Below the pieces are notes generated by a model that did no database searches, was not told where the DNA came from, and saw nothing but the letters and a program-made list of their open reading frames with translations. The translations under genes were made by a program, and so were the position numbers. Positions 52,911 through 61,857 of a DNA stretch of 64,000 bases are shown piece by piece (positions within the stretch are counted from its first letter, which is position 1; each line of letters begins with the position of its first letter). Source of the stretch: an uncultured Clostridia bacterium (GTDB lineage Bacteria; Bacillota; Clostridia; CAKSNL01; HGM11501); contig CAKSNL010000002.1 in assembly GCA_934476235.1 (NCBI GenBank), forward strand, positions 186,001-250,000, read 5' to 3'.

Positions 52911-53834
52911 TTGAAGATTTTATTTATGGGCACGCCCGACTTTGCAAAGGCGCACCTTGAAGCACTTATAGATTCGGGACAAAATGTGACGGCGGTCATA
53001 AGCCAGCCTGACAAGCCGAAGGGCAGAAAAAAGATTCTGACGGCTCCTCCGGTAAAGGAACTTGCACTCCAAAGGGGAATAGACGTGTATCAGCCGGAAA
53101 CGCTTAAAGACGGCGCGATAGAAGATATATTAAAAAAGCACTCGCCGGACATTTTAGTTGTCGTGGCATACGGCAAGATATTGCCCGAATATGTGCTTTC
53201 CTATCCGAAATACGGGTGCATCAACGTGCACGGCTCGCTTTTGCCGAAATACCGCGGCGCGTCGCCCGTTCAGACCGCGATTATTGAAGGGGAGAGCGAA
53301 ACGGGCGTTACCGTTATGTATATGGATAAGGGCATGGACACCGGCGATATTATATTAAAAGAAACCTGCAAAATTGAAATAGACGATGATCAGACCGCGC
53401 TTTTTTCGCGGCTTGAAAAGGTCGGCTGCAGCGCGCTTTTAAAGGCGCTTTCACAGATTGAAAACGGCACGGTGACGAGGGAAAAGCAGGATGACAGTAG
53501 GGCGACCTACGCACACATGCTTACCCCGGAAACGGGAAAAATCGACTGGGAAAAGCCGGCAAAGGCGGTGCATGACCTTGTAAGGGGAACCTATCCCTGG
53601 CCCGCGGCTTTTGCATTTATAGGCGGCAAAAAGATAAAGATTACGAAAACGGAAACGGCGGAGGGAGAAGGCGAGCCCGGAACCGTTTTGTCGGAGGATA
53701 AGATGGGGCTTAAGGTTGCCTGCGGCAGCGGCGCTGTCCGCATTCTCCGCCTTCAGGCGGAGGGCGGAAAGGAAATGGCGGCTTCAGACTATTTAAGAGG
53801 GCACAAAATAGAAAACGGAACGAAATTTGACTAA
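52911..53834 (+). CDS. fmt: Methionyl-tRNA formyltransferase
   Basis: A 307-residue enzyme formylating initiator tRNA with 10-formyl-THF. It starts with a TTG (after AAGGAGG) as MKILFMGTPDFAKAHLEALI and has NVHGSLLPKYRGASPVQTAI near 105-124. The C-terminal domain is present. Confidence 0.97.
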   Translation: MKILFMGTPDFAKAHLEALIDSGQNVTAVISQPDKPKGRKKILTAPPVKELALQRGIDVYQPETLKDGAIEDILKKHSPDILVVVAYGKILPEYVLSYPKYGCINVHGSLLPKYRGASPVQTAIIEGESETGVTVMYMDKGMDTGDIILKETCKIEIDDDQTALFSRLEKVGCSALLKALSQIENGTVTREKQDDSRATYAHMLTPETGKIDWEKPAKAVHDLVRGTYPWPAAFAFIGGKKIKITKTETAEGEGEPGTVLSEDKMGLKVACGSGAVRILRLQAEGGKEMAASDYLRGHKIENGTKFD

Positions 53835-53845
53835 GGAGAGGCTTT

Positions 53846-55120
53846 ATGGACTCGGTGAGGCAGAGCGCGCTTTTAATTTTATATGAAATTGATAAAAATA
53901 AGGCGTACATGAATATTCTTCTTAACCAAAAGTGCCGCGAGGAGAACTTTTCGGGGCGTGACGCGGCGTTTTTAAACGAGCTTGTCAAAGGAACCGTCCG
54001 AAACCGTGAATATATAGACTATATTATAAGCCACTTTTCATCGGTCAAAATAAAAAAGATATCTCCATGGATAATGAATATACTAAGGCTCGGTGTTTAC
54101 CAGATCTGCTTTACGGATAAAATCCCCGTAAGCGCTGCGGTGAATGAAAGCGTTGCATTGGCAAAAAGGTACGGGCACAAGGCGTCCTCCGGATTTGTCA
54201 ACGCGGTGTTAAGAAAGGCAGCGTCCGTCGGGGCGGACAATGTCCCGCTTCCCGAAGACAGAGTAAAAATGCTTTCGGTGAAATATTCCTATCCCGAATG
54301 GATGGTTAAAAAATTCATTAAAAACTTTAATGATGAGGCGGAGGAAATATTAAAAAGCGGAAACGGACAGGCGCCGACCGTGATCAGGGTAAATACCTTG
54401 AAGACCGCGCCCGGGGAGCTTTATAAAATGCTCGGGGACGGTGCCGAGAGCATGTCCGGAAACATGATCCGCATTAAAAAGGGCATAAGCCCCGAAAAGC
54501 TTCCGGGATTTTCGGAGGGACTTTTCACCGTTCAGGCGGAGCCCTTTAACGTGACTGCGGAAATAATGGAGCTTGCCCCCGGAATGACGGTGATTGACGC
54601 GTGCGCCGCGCCGGGCGGAAAAACAACGTATATCGCCCAGCTGATGAAAAACGAGGGCACTGTCTACGCGTTCGATATTTATGAGCACAAGCTTAAAATG
54701 ATAGAAGATACATCAAAAAGGCTCGGCATTAATATAATAAAAACAGAGCTTCATGACGCGTCGGAACCCTTGGAGAATATTCATGCGGACAGGATATTGC
54801 TGGATGTTCCGTGCTCCGGGCTCGGCATAATAAGGCGCCGACCCGACATTAAGTTTAACAGGCAGGAGGAGGATCACTCAGTCCTTCAAAAGAAAATAAT
54901 CGAAAATATGTCGAAAAACCTTAAAAAGGGCGGCATAATGGTATACAGCACCTGCAGCATCGACAGGGCGGAAAACGAAGAAGTGATAAAATATTTTTTA
55001 GAGCGCAACAAGGATTTTTACACCGTGGCTTTCCCCGGGGCAGAGGAAGGATATAAAACCTACATACCCGGCGAGGACGGGTGCGACGGGGCGTTTATTT
55101 GCAAACTGGGCAGGAAGTGA
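53846..55120 (+). CDS. rsmB: 16S rRNA (cytosine-967-C5) methyltransferase
   Basis: A 424-residue protein with an N-terminal NusB-like RNA-binding domain (to about 140) and a C-terminal Fmu/NOL1 methyltransferase domain. Motifs: DACAAPGGKTTYIAQ near 250, LLDVPCSGLGIIRRRPD near 320 with one catalytic cysteine, and YSTCSIDRAENE near 371 with the other. Confidence 0.95.
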   Translation: MDSVRQSALLILYEIDKNKAYMNILLNQKCREENFSGRDAAFLNELVKGTVRNREYIDYIISHFSSVKIKKISPWIMNILRLGVYQICFTDKIPVSAAVNESVALAKRYGHKASSGFVNAVLRKAASVGADNVPLPEDRVKMLSVKYSYPEWMVKKFIKNFNDEAEEILKSGNGQAPTVIRVNTLKTAPGELYKMLGDGAESMSGNMIRIKKGISPEKLPGFSEGLFTVQAEPFNVTAEIMELAPGMTVIDACAAPGGKTTYIAQLMKNEGTVYAFDIYEHKLKMIEDTSKRLGINIIKTELHDASEPLENIHADRILLDVPCSGLGIIRRRPDIKFNRQEEDHSVLQKKIIENMSKNLKKGGIMVYSTCSIDRAENEEVIKYFLERNKDFYTVAFPGAEEGYKTYIPGEDGCDGAFICKLGRK

Positions 55121-55124
55121 TGAA

Positions 55125-56135
55125 ATGAACCTGGCGGATATGACAACACGCGGACTTGAAGAAACATTCTCCGTTCCGTCATACAAGGCAAAACAGATAT
55201 ATAAATGGGTCAGGCGCGGGGAGACGGATATCGATAAGATGACGGATCTGTCGACCGAGCTTCGGGCAAGAATGAAAAAGGACCATAATATCGTCTGGCC
55301 GGAGGTATATGAAAAATTCGCCTCCAAAATTGACGAAACGGTGAAATATCTGATCCGTCTTTCTGACGGGAACATAGTGGAGACCGTGTTAATGAGCTAT
55401 GAGCACGGCTACAGCATATGCATCTCCACCCAGGTCGGATGCCGCATGGGGTGCCGGTTCTGCGCCTCCACGATGGACGGACTTATAAGAAATCTTTCGC
55501 CTTCGGAGATTGAAGGTCAGGTACGGGCAGTGTCCCGCGATTCCGGAAAACGCATATCGAGCATCGTGGTCATGGGAATCGGCGAACCGATGGATAATTA
55601 CGATAACCTGGTCGCTGCGATAAGGGCGCTAAACAGTCCCGACGGAATGGGAATCGGAATAAGGCACATAACAGTGTCCACCTGCGGACTTCCGGACGGT
55701 ATCAGGAGACTGACAAAGGAGGAGCTGCCCGTTACGCTTGCACTTTCGCTTCACGCGCCGACGGATGAAATAAGAAAGAAAATAATGCCCGCCGCACGCC
55801 TTGCGACGATCGGCGAGCTTTTGAAATTAACGGACGGATATGCAGAGAAAACAGGAAGAAGAGTAACGTTTGAATATGCGCTCATAAAGGGCGTGAACGA
55901 CAGTATTGAGTGCGCCGAAATTCTCGGCAGACTCTTAAAAGGCAGGCTTTGCCATGTTAACATAATCGAGGCAAACCCCGTTCCGGGAAGGGATTTTAAG
56001 CGCGGAGCAAACAAACGCGAATTTGTAAGCGTTCTCTCGCGCCATAATGTGACCGCAACGGTAAGAAGAGAGCTGGGATTAGACATCAGCGCATCGTGCG
56101 GTCAGCTTAAAAAATCGGTTGCAAAGGGGGAATGA
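55125..56135 (+). CDS. rlmN: 23S rRNA / tRNA (adenine-C2) methyltransferase RlmN
   Basis: A 336-residue radical-SAM enzyme. The cluster motif is in STQVGCRMGCRFCAST near 102-117 (CxxxCxxC), with ASSIVVMGIGEPMDN-like GIGEPMDNYDN near 150 and the C-terminal cysteine in DISASCGQL. It methylates A2503 and some tRNAs, a step affecting decoding accuracy. Confidence 0.96.
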   Translation: MNLADMTTRGLEETFSVPSYKAKQIYKWVRRGETDIDKMTDLSTELRARMKKDHNIVWPEVYEKFASKIDETVKYLIRLSDGNIVETVLMSYEHGYSICISTQVGCRMGCRFCASTMDGLIRNLSPSEIEGQVRAVSRDSGKRISSIVVMGIGEPMDNYDNLVAAIRALNSPDGMGIGIRHITVSTCGLPDGIRRLTKEELPVTLALSLHAPTDEIRKKIMPAARLATIGELLKLTDGYAEKTGRRVTFEYALIKGVNDSIECAEILGRLLKGRLCHVNIIEANPVPGRDFKRGANKREFVSVLSRHNVTATVRRELGLDISASCGQLKKSVAKGE

Positions 56136-56137
56136 AG

Positions 56138-56833
56138 ATGATTTTTTCGTATATGACCGACAGAGGGAAAAAACGTGAAAAAAATGAGGACTCGGTTTAT
56201 GCCGACGGCACGCTTTTCATAATTGCCGACGGGATGGGCGGTCATAACGCCGGAGAGGTGGCAAGCCGCATGGCGACAGACATTATTTCAGAGAGGCTTA
56301 AAGGGATTAAAGAAAACCGGCGCGAAGAAATAACAGACGCGGTTGCGTTCGCCAACGCGGAAATCTATAAGGCGGCTGAGGGTCAGTTTTCGGGAATGGG
56401 AACGACCGTGGACGTATGCCTCTTTGACGGTAAGAGCCTTCATATAGGTCACGTCGGCGACAGCAGAGTTTACCTTTTGCATGACGGGGAGCTTACAAAG
56501 CTCACGGTCGACCATTCGTATGTTGAAATGCTTTTGAGCAAGGGCGAAATAACGCGCGAGGAAGCGGACAATTATCCGATGAAAAACATGATAACGAGAG
56601 CGGTCGGCGTTTCCGGCGGAATAACGACGGATTATTACGAAAAGTCGGTATCGGAAGGAGACATTCTTTTATTGTGTACCGACGGGCTGACAAACGCAGT
56701 GAGCGAGAAAGATATAAAAAACATCTTAGGGTCCGAAAAGGACATTGAAAACGCCGTGAAAAGGCTTATTGATACGGCAAACGCAAACGGCGGACCGGAT
56801 AACATAACCGTTATCGCGGCGGTGTGCGAGTAA
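56138..56833 (+). CDS. prpC: PP2C-type serine/threonine phosphatase
   Basis: A 231-residue PP2C phosphatase. Metal-binding motifs: KREKNEDSVYADG near 11-23, IADGMGGHNAGEVAS near 29, HVGDSRVYLL near 108 and GGPDNITVIAAV at the end. It reverses phosphorylation by the adjacent kinase. I take ATG 56138, seven bases after AAGGGGG; ATG 56132 is too close to it. Confidence 0.95.
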   Translation: MIFSYMTDRGKKREKNEDSVYADGTLFIIADGMGGHNAGEVASRMATDIISERLKGIKENRREEITDAVAFANAEIYKAAEGQFSGMGTTVDVCLFDGKSLHIGHVGDSRVYLLHDGELTKLTVDHSYVEMLLSKGEITREEADNYPMKNMITRAVGVSGGITTDYYEKSVSEGDILLLCTDGLTNAVSEKDIKNILGSEKDIENAVKRLIDTANANGGPDNITVIAAVCE

Positions 56834-56860
56834 TTCAAGCGGAAAGGAACGGTAGAGAAT

Positions 56861-58720
56861 ATGTCTGAAATTATACTTGGCGGCAGATATGTTATAGAAA
56901 ACGAGATCGGCGCGGGCGGCATGGCGATAGTGTACAAGGCACATGACACGATGCTAAACAGGTCCGTTGCCGTTAAAGTGCTCCGTCCGGAGTTTAAGCA
57001 GGATGAGGAGTTTATAAAAAGGTTTGACATTGAGGCGAAGGCTTCTGCCGGGCTTAATCACCCGAATATCGTGAGCGTTTACGATGTCGGAGTTCACGAA
57101 GGGCTTCACTATATCGTCATGGAATACATAGACGGTATTACGTTGAAGGAGCTTATCGCAAGGGACACCCGTCTCCCGTGGAGGAAGGCGCTTAAATATT
57201 CTTCGCAGATATGCTCCGCGCTTGCGCATGCGCATGCGAGGAAGGTCATTCACAGGGACATTAAGCCCCACAATATAATGGTGACCGGCGACGGGTCGGT
57301 AAAGGTCATGGATTTCGGAATCGCGCGCGCGGCGTCCGCGGCGACGATGACGATAGGATCAAAGGTCTTAGGCTCGGCGCACTACCTTTCGCCCGAACAG
57401 GCAAGGGGAGGCTTTACGGACGAGAGGTCCGATATCTATTCGCTCGGCGTCTGCATGTACGAAATGGTGGTCGGCAAGGTGCCGTTTGACGCGGACACTA
57501 CGGTTGCGGTTGCAATGCAGCACCTTCAAAAGGAGCCGGCGGATCCCTGCACCTTAGTTGACGATCTGCCCGAGTCGGTGGGTCATATAATCCTTCGCGC
57601 AATGAGAAAGGAACAGTCGCAGCGCTATCCCTCTGCCGGAGCGATGGAGTCTGACATTATGCGCGTTTTGGCGGATCCTTCCGTTACGCTTTCGGATTCC
57701 GATTCCGACGCGGCGTTTTATTCCACGAGGCAGATAGATGTTGTTGACGATTCGGCAATAAAAACACCGGCGGCAAAGGAAAAAAGCACAAGCCCCGTCT
57801 GGCTTATCGGTCTCAGCGCGGCTCTGGCAATCGCCGCGGCGGTATTTTTAATAAAAGGAATTTTCTTCTCGGGCAGCGATTTAAGGGTTCCGAATATCAA
57901 GGGACTTACCATAGAACAGGCGTACGAGAAGCTTTCCGGAATGGGTGAGGAGATAAATATAAGAATCAGCAGGGAAGAGTACGGCGAGATGGACGAGAAG
58001 GACAAGATCATCGAGCAGAATCCCGAGGAGGGCATGAAGCTTCCCGGAACTAAGGAGATCGAGGTCGTTATCGGACTCGGCGCGGAATCGTTTGATATTG
58101 ACAATTTTGTCGGACTAAATGCCGATAAAGCAAAGAAAAAGGCGGAGGACATGGGGCTTATCGTCAAGGTTGAGGACGAGGAGGACGATGACCTTAACGA
58201 GAAATACAAAGAAGGTCTTATAACAAGACAGAGCGTCGACCCGGGAACGGAAGTTAAATATAAAGATGAAATAACGCTTTATAGGAGCAAGGGAAGCGAG
58301 GGGCTTTCACCCAAGATGATATCGGTTGTCGGAAAGAATGTTTCGGACGCTAAAGCGGCACTTAAAGAAGCAGGATACACCAATATTGATGTTGCGACGA
58401 AGGATTCCGATGAGGAGAAGGACACCGTGCTCGAGCAGTCGGTAAAGGAGGGCACAAGGTGCGATAAGTCAACTCTTATAACGCTTACCGTTTCGGGAGG
58501 AAGGAGCTATTCGGCGAGCACCGTGCTCATGTTCACCCTGCCTTCGGACCCGAATCCGGTAAACGTCAAGGTCATTAAAAAGGACAACGGTGAGAGCGTT
58601 TACTCAAAGCAGCATAACGCGGGCGACACCGTGAGAATAGATGTTAAGGTGACCGGGAAAATGACTTATGAGATATATTTAAATGACGAGTTCTGGATGG
58701 AAAAGAGCGTTGCAAACTGA
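56861..58720 (+). CDS. prkC: PASTA-domain serine/threonine kinase (PrkC type)
   Basis: A 619-residue transmembrane kinase. The kinase domain (about 1-270) has GAGGMAIVYKAHD, HRDIKPHNIMVTGDG near 131 and DFGIARA. A membrane helix (about 312-332) leads to an outer region with three PASTA-like repeats (about 340-550), which bind cell-wall fragments. The last 70 residues form an additional beta-rich domain (from STVLMFTLPSDPNPV) of unknown function. It senses muropeptides and controls growth, division or germination, paired with PrpC. Confidence 0.96.
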   Translation: MSEIILGGRYVIENEIGAGGMAIVYKAHDTMLNRSVAVKVLRPEFKQDEEFIKRFDIEAKASAGLNHPNIVSVYDVGVHEGLHYIVMEYIDGITLKELIARDTRLPWRKALKYSSQICSALAHAHARKVIHRDIKPHNIMVTGDGSVKVMDFGIARAASAATMTIGSKVLGSAHYLSPEQARGGFTDERSDIYSLGVCMYEMVVGKVPFDADTTVAVAMQHLQKEPADPCTLVDDLPESVGHIILRAMRKEQSQRYPSAGAMESDIMRVLADPSVTLSDSDSDAAFYSTRQIDVVDDSAIKTPAAKEKSTSPVWLIGLSAALAIAAAVFLIKGIFFSGSDLRVPNIKGLTIEQAYEKLSGMGEEINIRISREEYGEMDEKDKIIEQNPEEGMKLPGTKEIEVVIGLGAESFDIDNFVGLNADKAKKKAEDMGLIVKVEDEEDDDLNEKYKEGLITRQSVDPGTEVKYKDEITLYRSKGSEGLSPKMISVVGKNVSDAKAALKEAGYTNIDVATKDSDEEKDTVLEQSVKEGTRCDKSTLITLTVSGGRSYSASTVLMFTLPSDPNPVNVKVIKKDNGESVYSKQHNAGDTVRIDVKVTGKMTYEIYLNDEFWMEKSVAN

Positions 58721-59568
58721 TGAGGGGGATTATCACTAAAGGCATCGGCGGACTCTATACCGTTATGGCGGAGGGCGAAAGCTTTGAATGTTCGGTGAGA
58801 GGTAAGTTCAGACAGAGAGACATGATGACTCCGCTTGTGGGCGACAGGGTCGAGATAAACCGAGTTGACGATGAGCTTTACGCAATAGACGAGATATACG
58901 AGCGGAAAAACGAGCTTGTGCGCCCCAGTGTTGCGAATATCGATACGCTCATAATCACTTTTGCGGCGGCAAAGCCGAAGCCGGATCTTTATTTGGTCGA
59001 CAAGCTCACCGCCGCGGCGGCAGAGCAGAATATAGAGCCCGTTATCTGTATCACGAAAAGCGATATAAAAGACCCGTCGTCATACCGCGAAATATATGAA
59101 AACGCGGGATTTAAGACGGTTCAGTCGGGAGACGGGAGCTTTAACGAGGGCGTTTTTGACGAGATTACAAAAGGAAAGATAACCGCGCTTGCCGGCTGCA
59201 GCGGCGTCGGCAAATCCACGCTTATCAACCGCATTTCGGGGCTTGATAAGCTTTTGACATCGTCTGTCAGCAAAAAAACGGAACGCGGAAGGCACACCAC
59301 AAGACATGTGGAGCTTTTAACGCTTAAAAACGGCGGATGGATACTTGACACTCCGGGCTTCAGCTCCTACGAGCCAGAGATAGAGGGAAAGGTAAGCGAC
59401 TGCTTCAGGGAATTTTCGCGTTTCGGTCCCTGCCGCTTTTCGGACTGCACACATATAAGCGAGCCGGACTGCGCCGTTCTTGCCGCGCTTCATGAAGGCA
59501 AAATCGCGCCCAGCCGCTATGAAAGCTATAAAAAGATTATTTCCGCCAAGAAGGAGAGATACAAATGA
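58720..59568 (+). CDS. rsgA: Ribosome small-subunit GTPase RsgA
   Basis: A 282-residue circularly permuted GTPase for 30S maturation. OB-fold N-domain (MRGIITKGIGGLYTVMAEG), G4 motif CITKSD, P-loop LAGCSGVGKSTLINRI near 157-172, DTPGFSSYE near 210 and a C-terminal zinc site with CRFSDCTHISEPDCAV. It shares one base with the prkC stop codon. Confidence 0.97.
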   Translation: MRGIITKGIGGLYTVMAEGESFECSVRGKFRQRDMMTPLVGDRVEINRVDDELYAIDEIYERKNELVRPSVANIDTLIITFAAAKPKPDLYLVDKLTAAAAEQNIEPVICITKSDIKDPSSYREIYENAGFKTVQSGDGSFNEGVFDEITKGKITALAGCSGVGKSTLINRISGLDKLLTSSVSKKTERGRHTTRHVELLTLKNGGWILDTPGFSSYEPEIEGKVSDCFREFSRFGPCRFSDCTHISEPDCAVLAALHEGKIAPSRYESYKKIISAKKERYK

Positions 59569-60209
59569 TAAAAATATCACCGTCCATTTTAGCGGCGGAC
59601 TTTTCCAAGCTCGGAAACGAGATAAAGAAAATTGAAGAAGCCGGAGCGGACATGGTTCATATTGACGTGATGGACGGGCTTTTTGTCCCGAACATTTCAT
59701 TCGGACTTCCGGTGATAAAGGCGATCCGCGGCTGCACGGACCTTTTGTTTGACGTGCACCTGATGATCGACTCGCCGGAGCGCTATATCGAGGATTTTAA
59801 GAAAGCCGGAGCGGATATAATTACCGTTCACGCGGAGGCGACAAGGCACCTTCACAGAACGCTCCAGAGCATAAAGTCCCTTGGCGCAAAGGCGGGAGTT
59901 GCGTTAAACCCCGGCACGGATACGGGCGCGGTCAGGTATGTGCTTTCCGAAGCTGACATGGTGCTCGTCATGACGGTAAACCCGGGCTTCGGCGGTCAGA
60001 AATTCATTAAAGAGATGACAAAAAAGGTTGCCGAGGTAAGGAGTATGGCGCCGGACATTGATATTGAGGTTGACGGCGGAATAAGCTCTGAAAACATCTC
60101 CTTGGTAACGGACGCGGGAGCCAACGTTATCGTCGCCGGCTCGGCGGTGTTCAACGCACCCTCGGCGAAGGATGAGATTGAGAAAATGAGAAGGCACGCA
60201 TCTTTATGA
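59565..60209 (+). CDS. rpe: Ribulose-phosphate 3-epimerase
   Basis: A 214-residue TIM-barrel enzyme interconverting ribulose-5-P and xylulose-5-P. Conserved: SPSILAADFSKLG, HIDVMDGLFVPNISFG near 33-48 with metal-binding residues, and TVNPGFGGQKFI near 139. ATGA overlaps on both sides. Confidence 0.97.
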   Translation: MIKISPSILAADFSKLGNEIKKIEEAGADMVHIDVMDGLFVPNISFGLPVIKAIRGCTDLLFDVHLMIDSPERYIEDFKKAGADIITVHAEATRHLHRTLQSIKSLGAKAGVALNPGTDTGAVRYVLSEADMVLVMTVNPGFGGQKFIKEMTKKVAEVRSMAPDIDIEVDGGISSENISLVTDAGANVIVAGSAVFNAPSAKDEIEKMRRHASL

Positions 60210-60808
60210 AAAAAGCTGTTATAATAGCCGCCGGCTCGGCAGATTTTATAGATACGGACGGCGCGGGAATAATTATCGCGGCGGACGGGGGATATGATAA
60301 TGCGTTAAGGCTCGGCGTAAAACCGGACCTTTTCGTCGGGGACATGGACTCCGTAAAGGAAAATGTGGATACAGAAAAGGTCACACTGAACAGGGAAAAG
60401 GATTTTACCGACACCGAAATAGCAATCGAGGAAGCTGTTTTACGCGGATATGACCGCATCGACATTTTCGGAGCAACGGGGACGAGGCTTGACCACACGC
60501 TTGCGAACATTTTTATGATGAAAAAATATTTAAGCCGCAATGTTGACGTAAGGATTATCGACTCGCACAACAAAATGCGCGCGATTACGGGTGATAACGC
60601 ATTTTCGGGACTTAAGGGAAAAACGGTTTCTTTCATACCGGCAGACACGGTCGTTTCGGGCGTCACGCTCTCGGGATTTAAATATCCGCTTTCAGACAGG
60701 GATGTCGAGATAGGGACGACGCTCACGGTCAGCAACGTCGCCGTATCGGACGAGGTTCATGTCAATATTAAAGACGGAACGCTTATTATGATAATTGCAA
60801 AGGATTGA
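60206..60808 (+). CDS. thiN: Thiamine pyrophosphokinase
   Basis: A 200-residue enzyme forming thiamine diphosphate. IIAADGGYDNALRLGVKPD near 25-43, GDMDSVKENVD, FTDTEIAIEEA and FGATGTRLDHTLANIFMM near 92-110 match the family. In many Clostridia it closes this operon, as here. Confidence 0.94.
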   Translation: MKKAVIIAAGSADFIDTDGAGIIIAADGGYDNALRLGVKPDLFVGDMDSVKENVDTEKVTLNREKDFTDTEIAIEEAVLRGYDRIDIFGATGTRLDHTLANIFMMKKYLSRNVDVRIIDSHNKMRAITGDNAFSGLKGKTVSFIPADTVVSGVTLSGFKYPLSDRDVEIGTTLTVSNVAVSDEVHVNIKDGTLIMIIAKD

Positions 60809-60816
60809 CATTCATT

Positions 60817-61494
60817 ATGAGAAAATATACGACAGAAGCACACGCACATGTACTCCCGGCAAGCGGATGCAGCCATGTGAGGGAGGACGAAATAGGAAAG
60901 CTCTATGCGCCCACGGGAACGGACACGATAATTTTAACGAACCACTTTTATAAGGGAACGTTAGGACCCCGCGAATATATAGAGTGCTACCGCAGAACAA
61001 AAAAATATGCCGAAGAGGCGGGAGTGACGGTTGCTCTCGGCATGGAAATACGATTTGTAAACGATAAATACACCGTGAACGACTATCTCGTTTACGGCAT
61101 AGATGAGGACGATGTGTACAGGGCGTCGGAATTTCTTGACGGAACGTACAACGAGTTTTACGAGGGCTTTAAGAACGACAGAAACGTTATCATACAGGCT
61201 CATCCGTTCAGACCCGGAATCGGGCTTGCGGATATTTCGCATATTGACGGAATCGAGGTCTTTAACCTTCACCCGCATCAGCCTTCGGTCGTCGGCTTCG
61301 GCGCAAGGCTCACAAACGAGCATAAGGAGCTTATCGCGACGGGCGGAACGGACTATCACTATCAGGGACACGAGGCGCTCTGCCTGACGGTGACAAAGAA
61401 GAAAATAAAGGACTCCTTTGACTTTGCAAACGCGTTAAAAAGCGGCGATTATGAATTTAAGATCGGCGATTTTACCGCAAAAAGGAGAAAATAA
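60817..61494 (+). CDS. PHP domain phosphoesterase
   Basis: A 225-residue PHP-fold protein. Metal-ligand histidines/aspartates appear as TEAHAHVLPASGCSH near 7-21, LTNHFYKG near 41, GMEIRF near 75, QAHPFRPGIG and GGTDYHYQGHEAL near 185. PHP proteins are metal-dependent phosphoesterases or polymerase-linked nucleases; the substrate is unknown. ATG 60817 is chosen over an in-frame TTG at 60805 lying within the ribosome-site region. It overlaps thiN transcription and ends at the terminator at 61494. Confidence 0.88.
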   Translation: MRKYTTEAHAHVLPASGCSHVREDEIGKLYAPTGTDTIILTNHFYKGTLGPREYIECYRRTKKYAEEAGVTVALGMEIRFVNDKYTVNDYLVYGIDEDDVYRASEFLDGTYNEFYEGFKNDRNVIIQAHPFRPGIGLADISHIDGIEVFNLHPHQPSVVGFGARLTNEHKELIATGGTDYHYQGHEALCLTVTKKKIKDSFDFANALKSGDYEFKIGDFTAKRRK

Positions 61495-61518
61495 AAAAAG
61501 GGACCGCCTTTACAGTCC
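61494..61518. terminator. Terminator hairpin, left copy flanking element A3
   Basis: AAAAAAAGGGAC then CGCCTTTACA then GTCC: the left arm and loop are intact, but the right arm stops at GTCC and the T-run is missing because the element starts there. The 18 bases at 61501-61518 recur exactly at 61832-61849. Confidence 0.75.
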
Positions 61519-61831
61519 TTGAGCGTGTCAAAAAGTCAACCCTTAGTTTTAAGCAGGTGCACCGAAAAATCCCTCAGGGTTTTGCTTTGCAAAACCCAGC
61601 TCCCTTTAGCAAGGGAGCCCCAAAAAGCCCTCCTTGCTAAAGGGAGCGTAGCGGCGCCGAGGCAATGAATGGCAGTCCGGTGGACTGCCAGAACCGAGGC
61701 GTGACCGAGCCGCGGCGAGACGGTGGCATTTGCGCAGCAAATGACGGGAGGATTTTTAGGAATACTCGGTATATTTTGAGCGTTCAAGCCTTCCATGCGG
61801 GAGATAGAAACAGGTCTATAGACACGCTTAC
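61519..61831 (+). mobile_element. Non-coding hairpin-rich element A3 (313 bp, best preserved)
   Basis: The same length as A2 and nearly collinear. It has short terminal inverted repeats, AGCGTGTC (61522-61529) and GACACGCT (61821-61828). Internal stem-loops: GGGTTTTGC/GCAAAACCC (61577-61597), GCTCCCTT/AAGGGAGC (61599-61618), GGCAGTCC/GGACTGCC (61671-61689), CATTTGC/GCAAATG (61727-61743). The first stem is GAG/CTC in A1 and A2 and GGG/CCC here, a paired change that keeps the fold. It lies between two identical 18-base pieces of the local terminator. No protein-coding gene is supported. Confidence 0.82.
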
Positions 61832-61857
61832 GGACCGCCTTTACAGTCCCTTTTTTT
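61832..61857. terminator. Bidirectional terminator, right copy flanking element A3
   Basis: GGACCGCCTTTACAGTCC followed by CTTTTTTT. It contains the last codons and stop of prmC (minus strand, TAA at 61841-61843). The complete stem AAAAAAAGGGAC / GTCCCTTTTTTT would exist if the element were removed. Confidence 0.75.

Noticed and set aside
61536..61796. An 86-codon minus-strand frame inside element A3, and the similar frame at 39240-39503 in A2
   Set aside because: The two frames resemble each other only because the elements do. They run through several stem-loops, lack a ribosome site, and A1 does not keep the frame.
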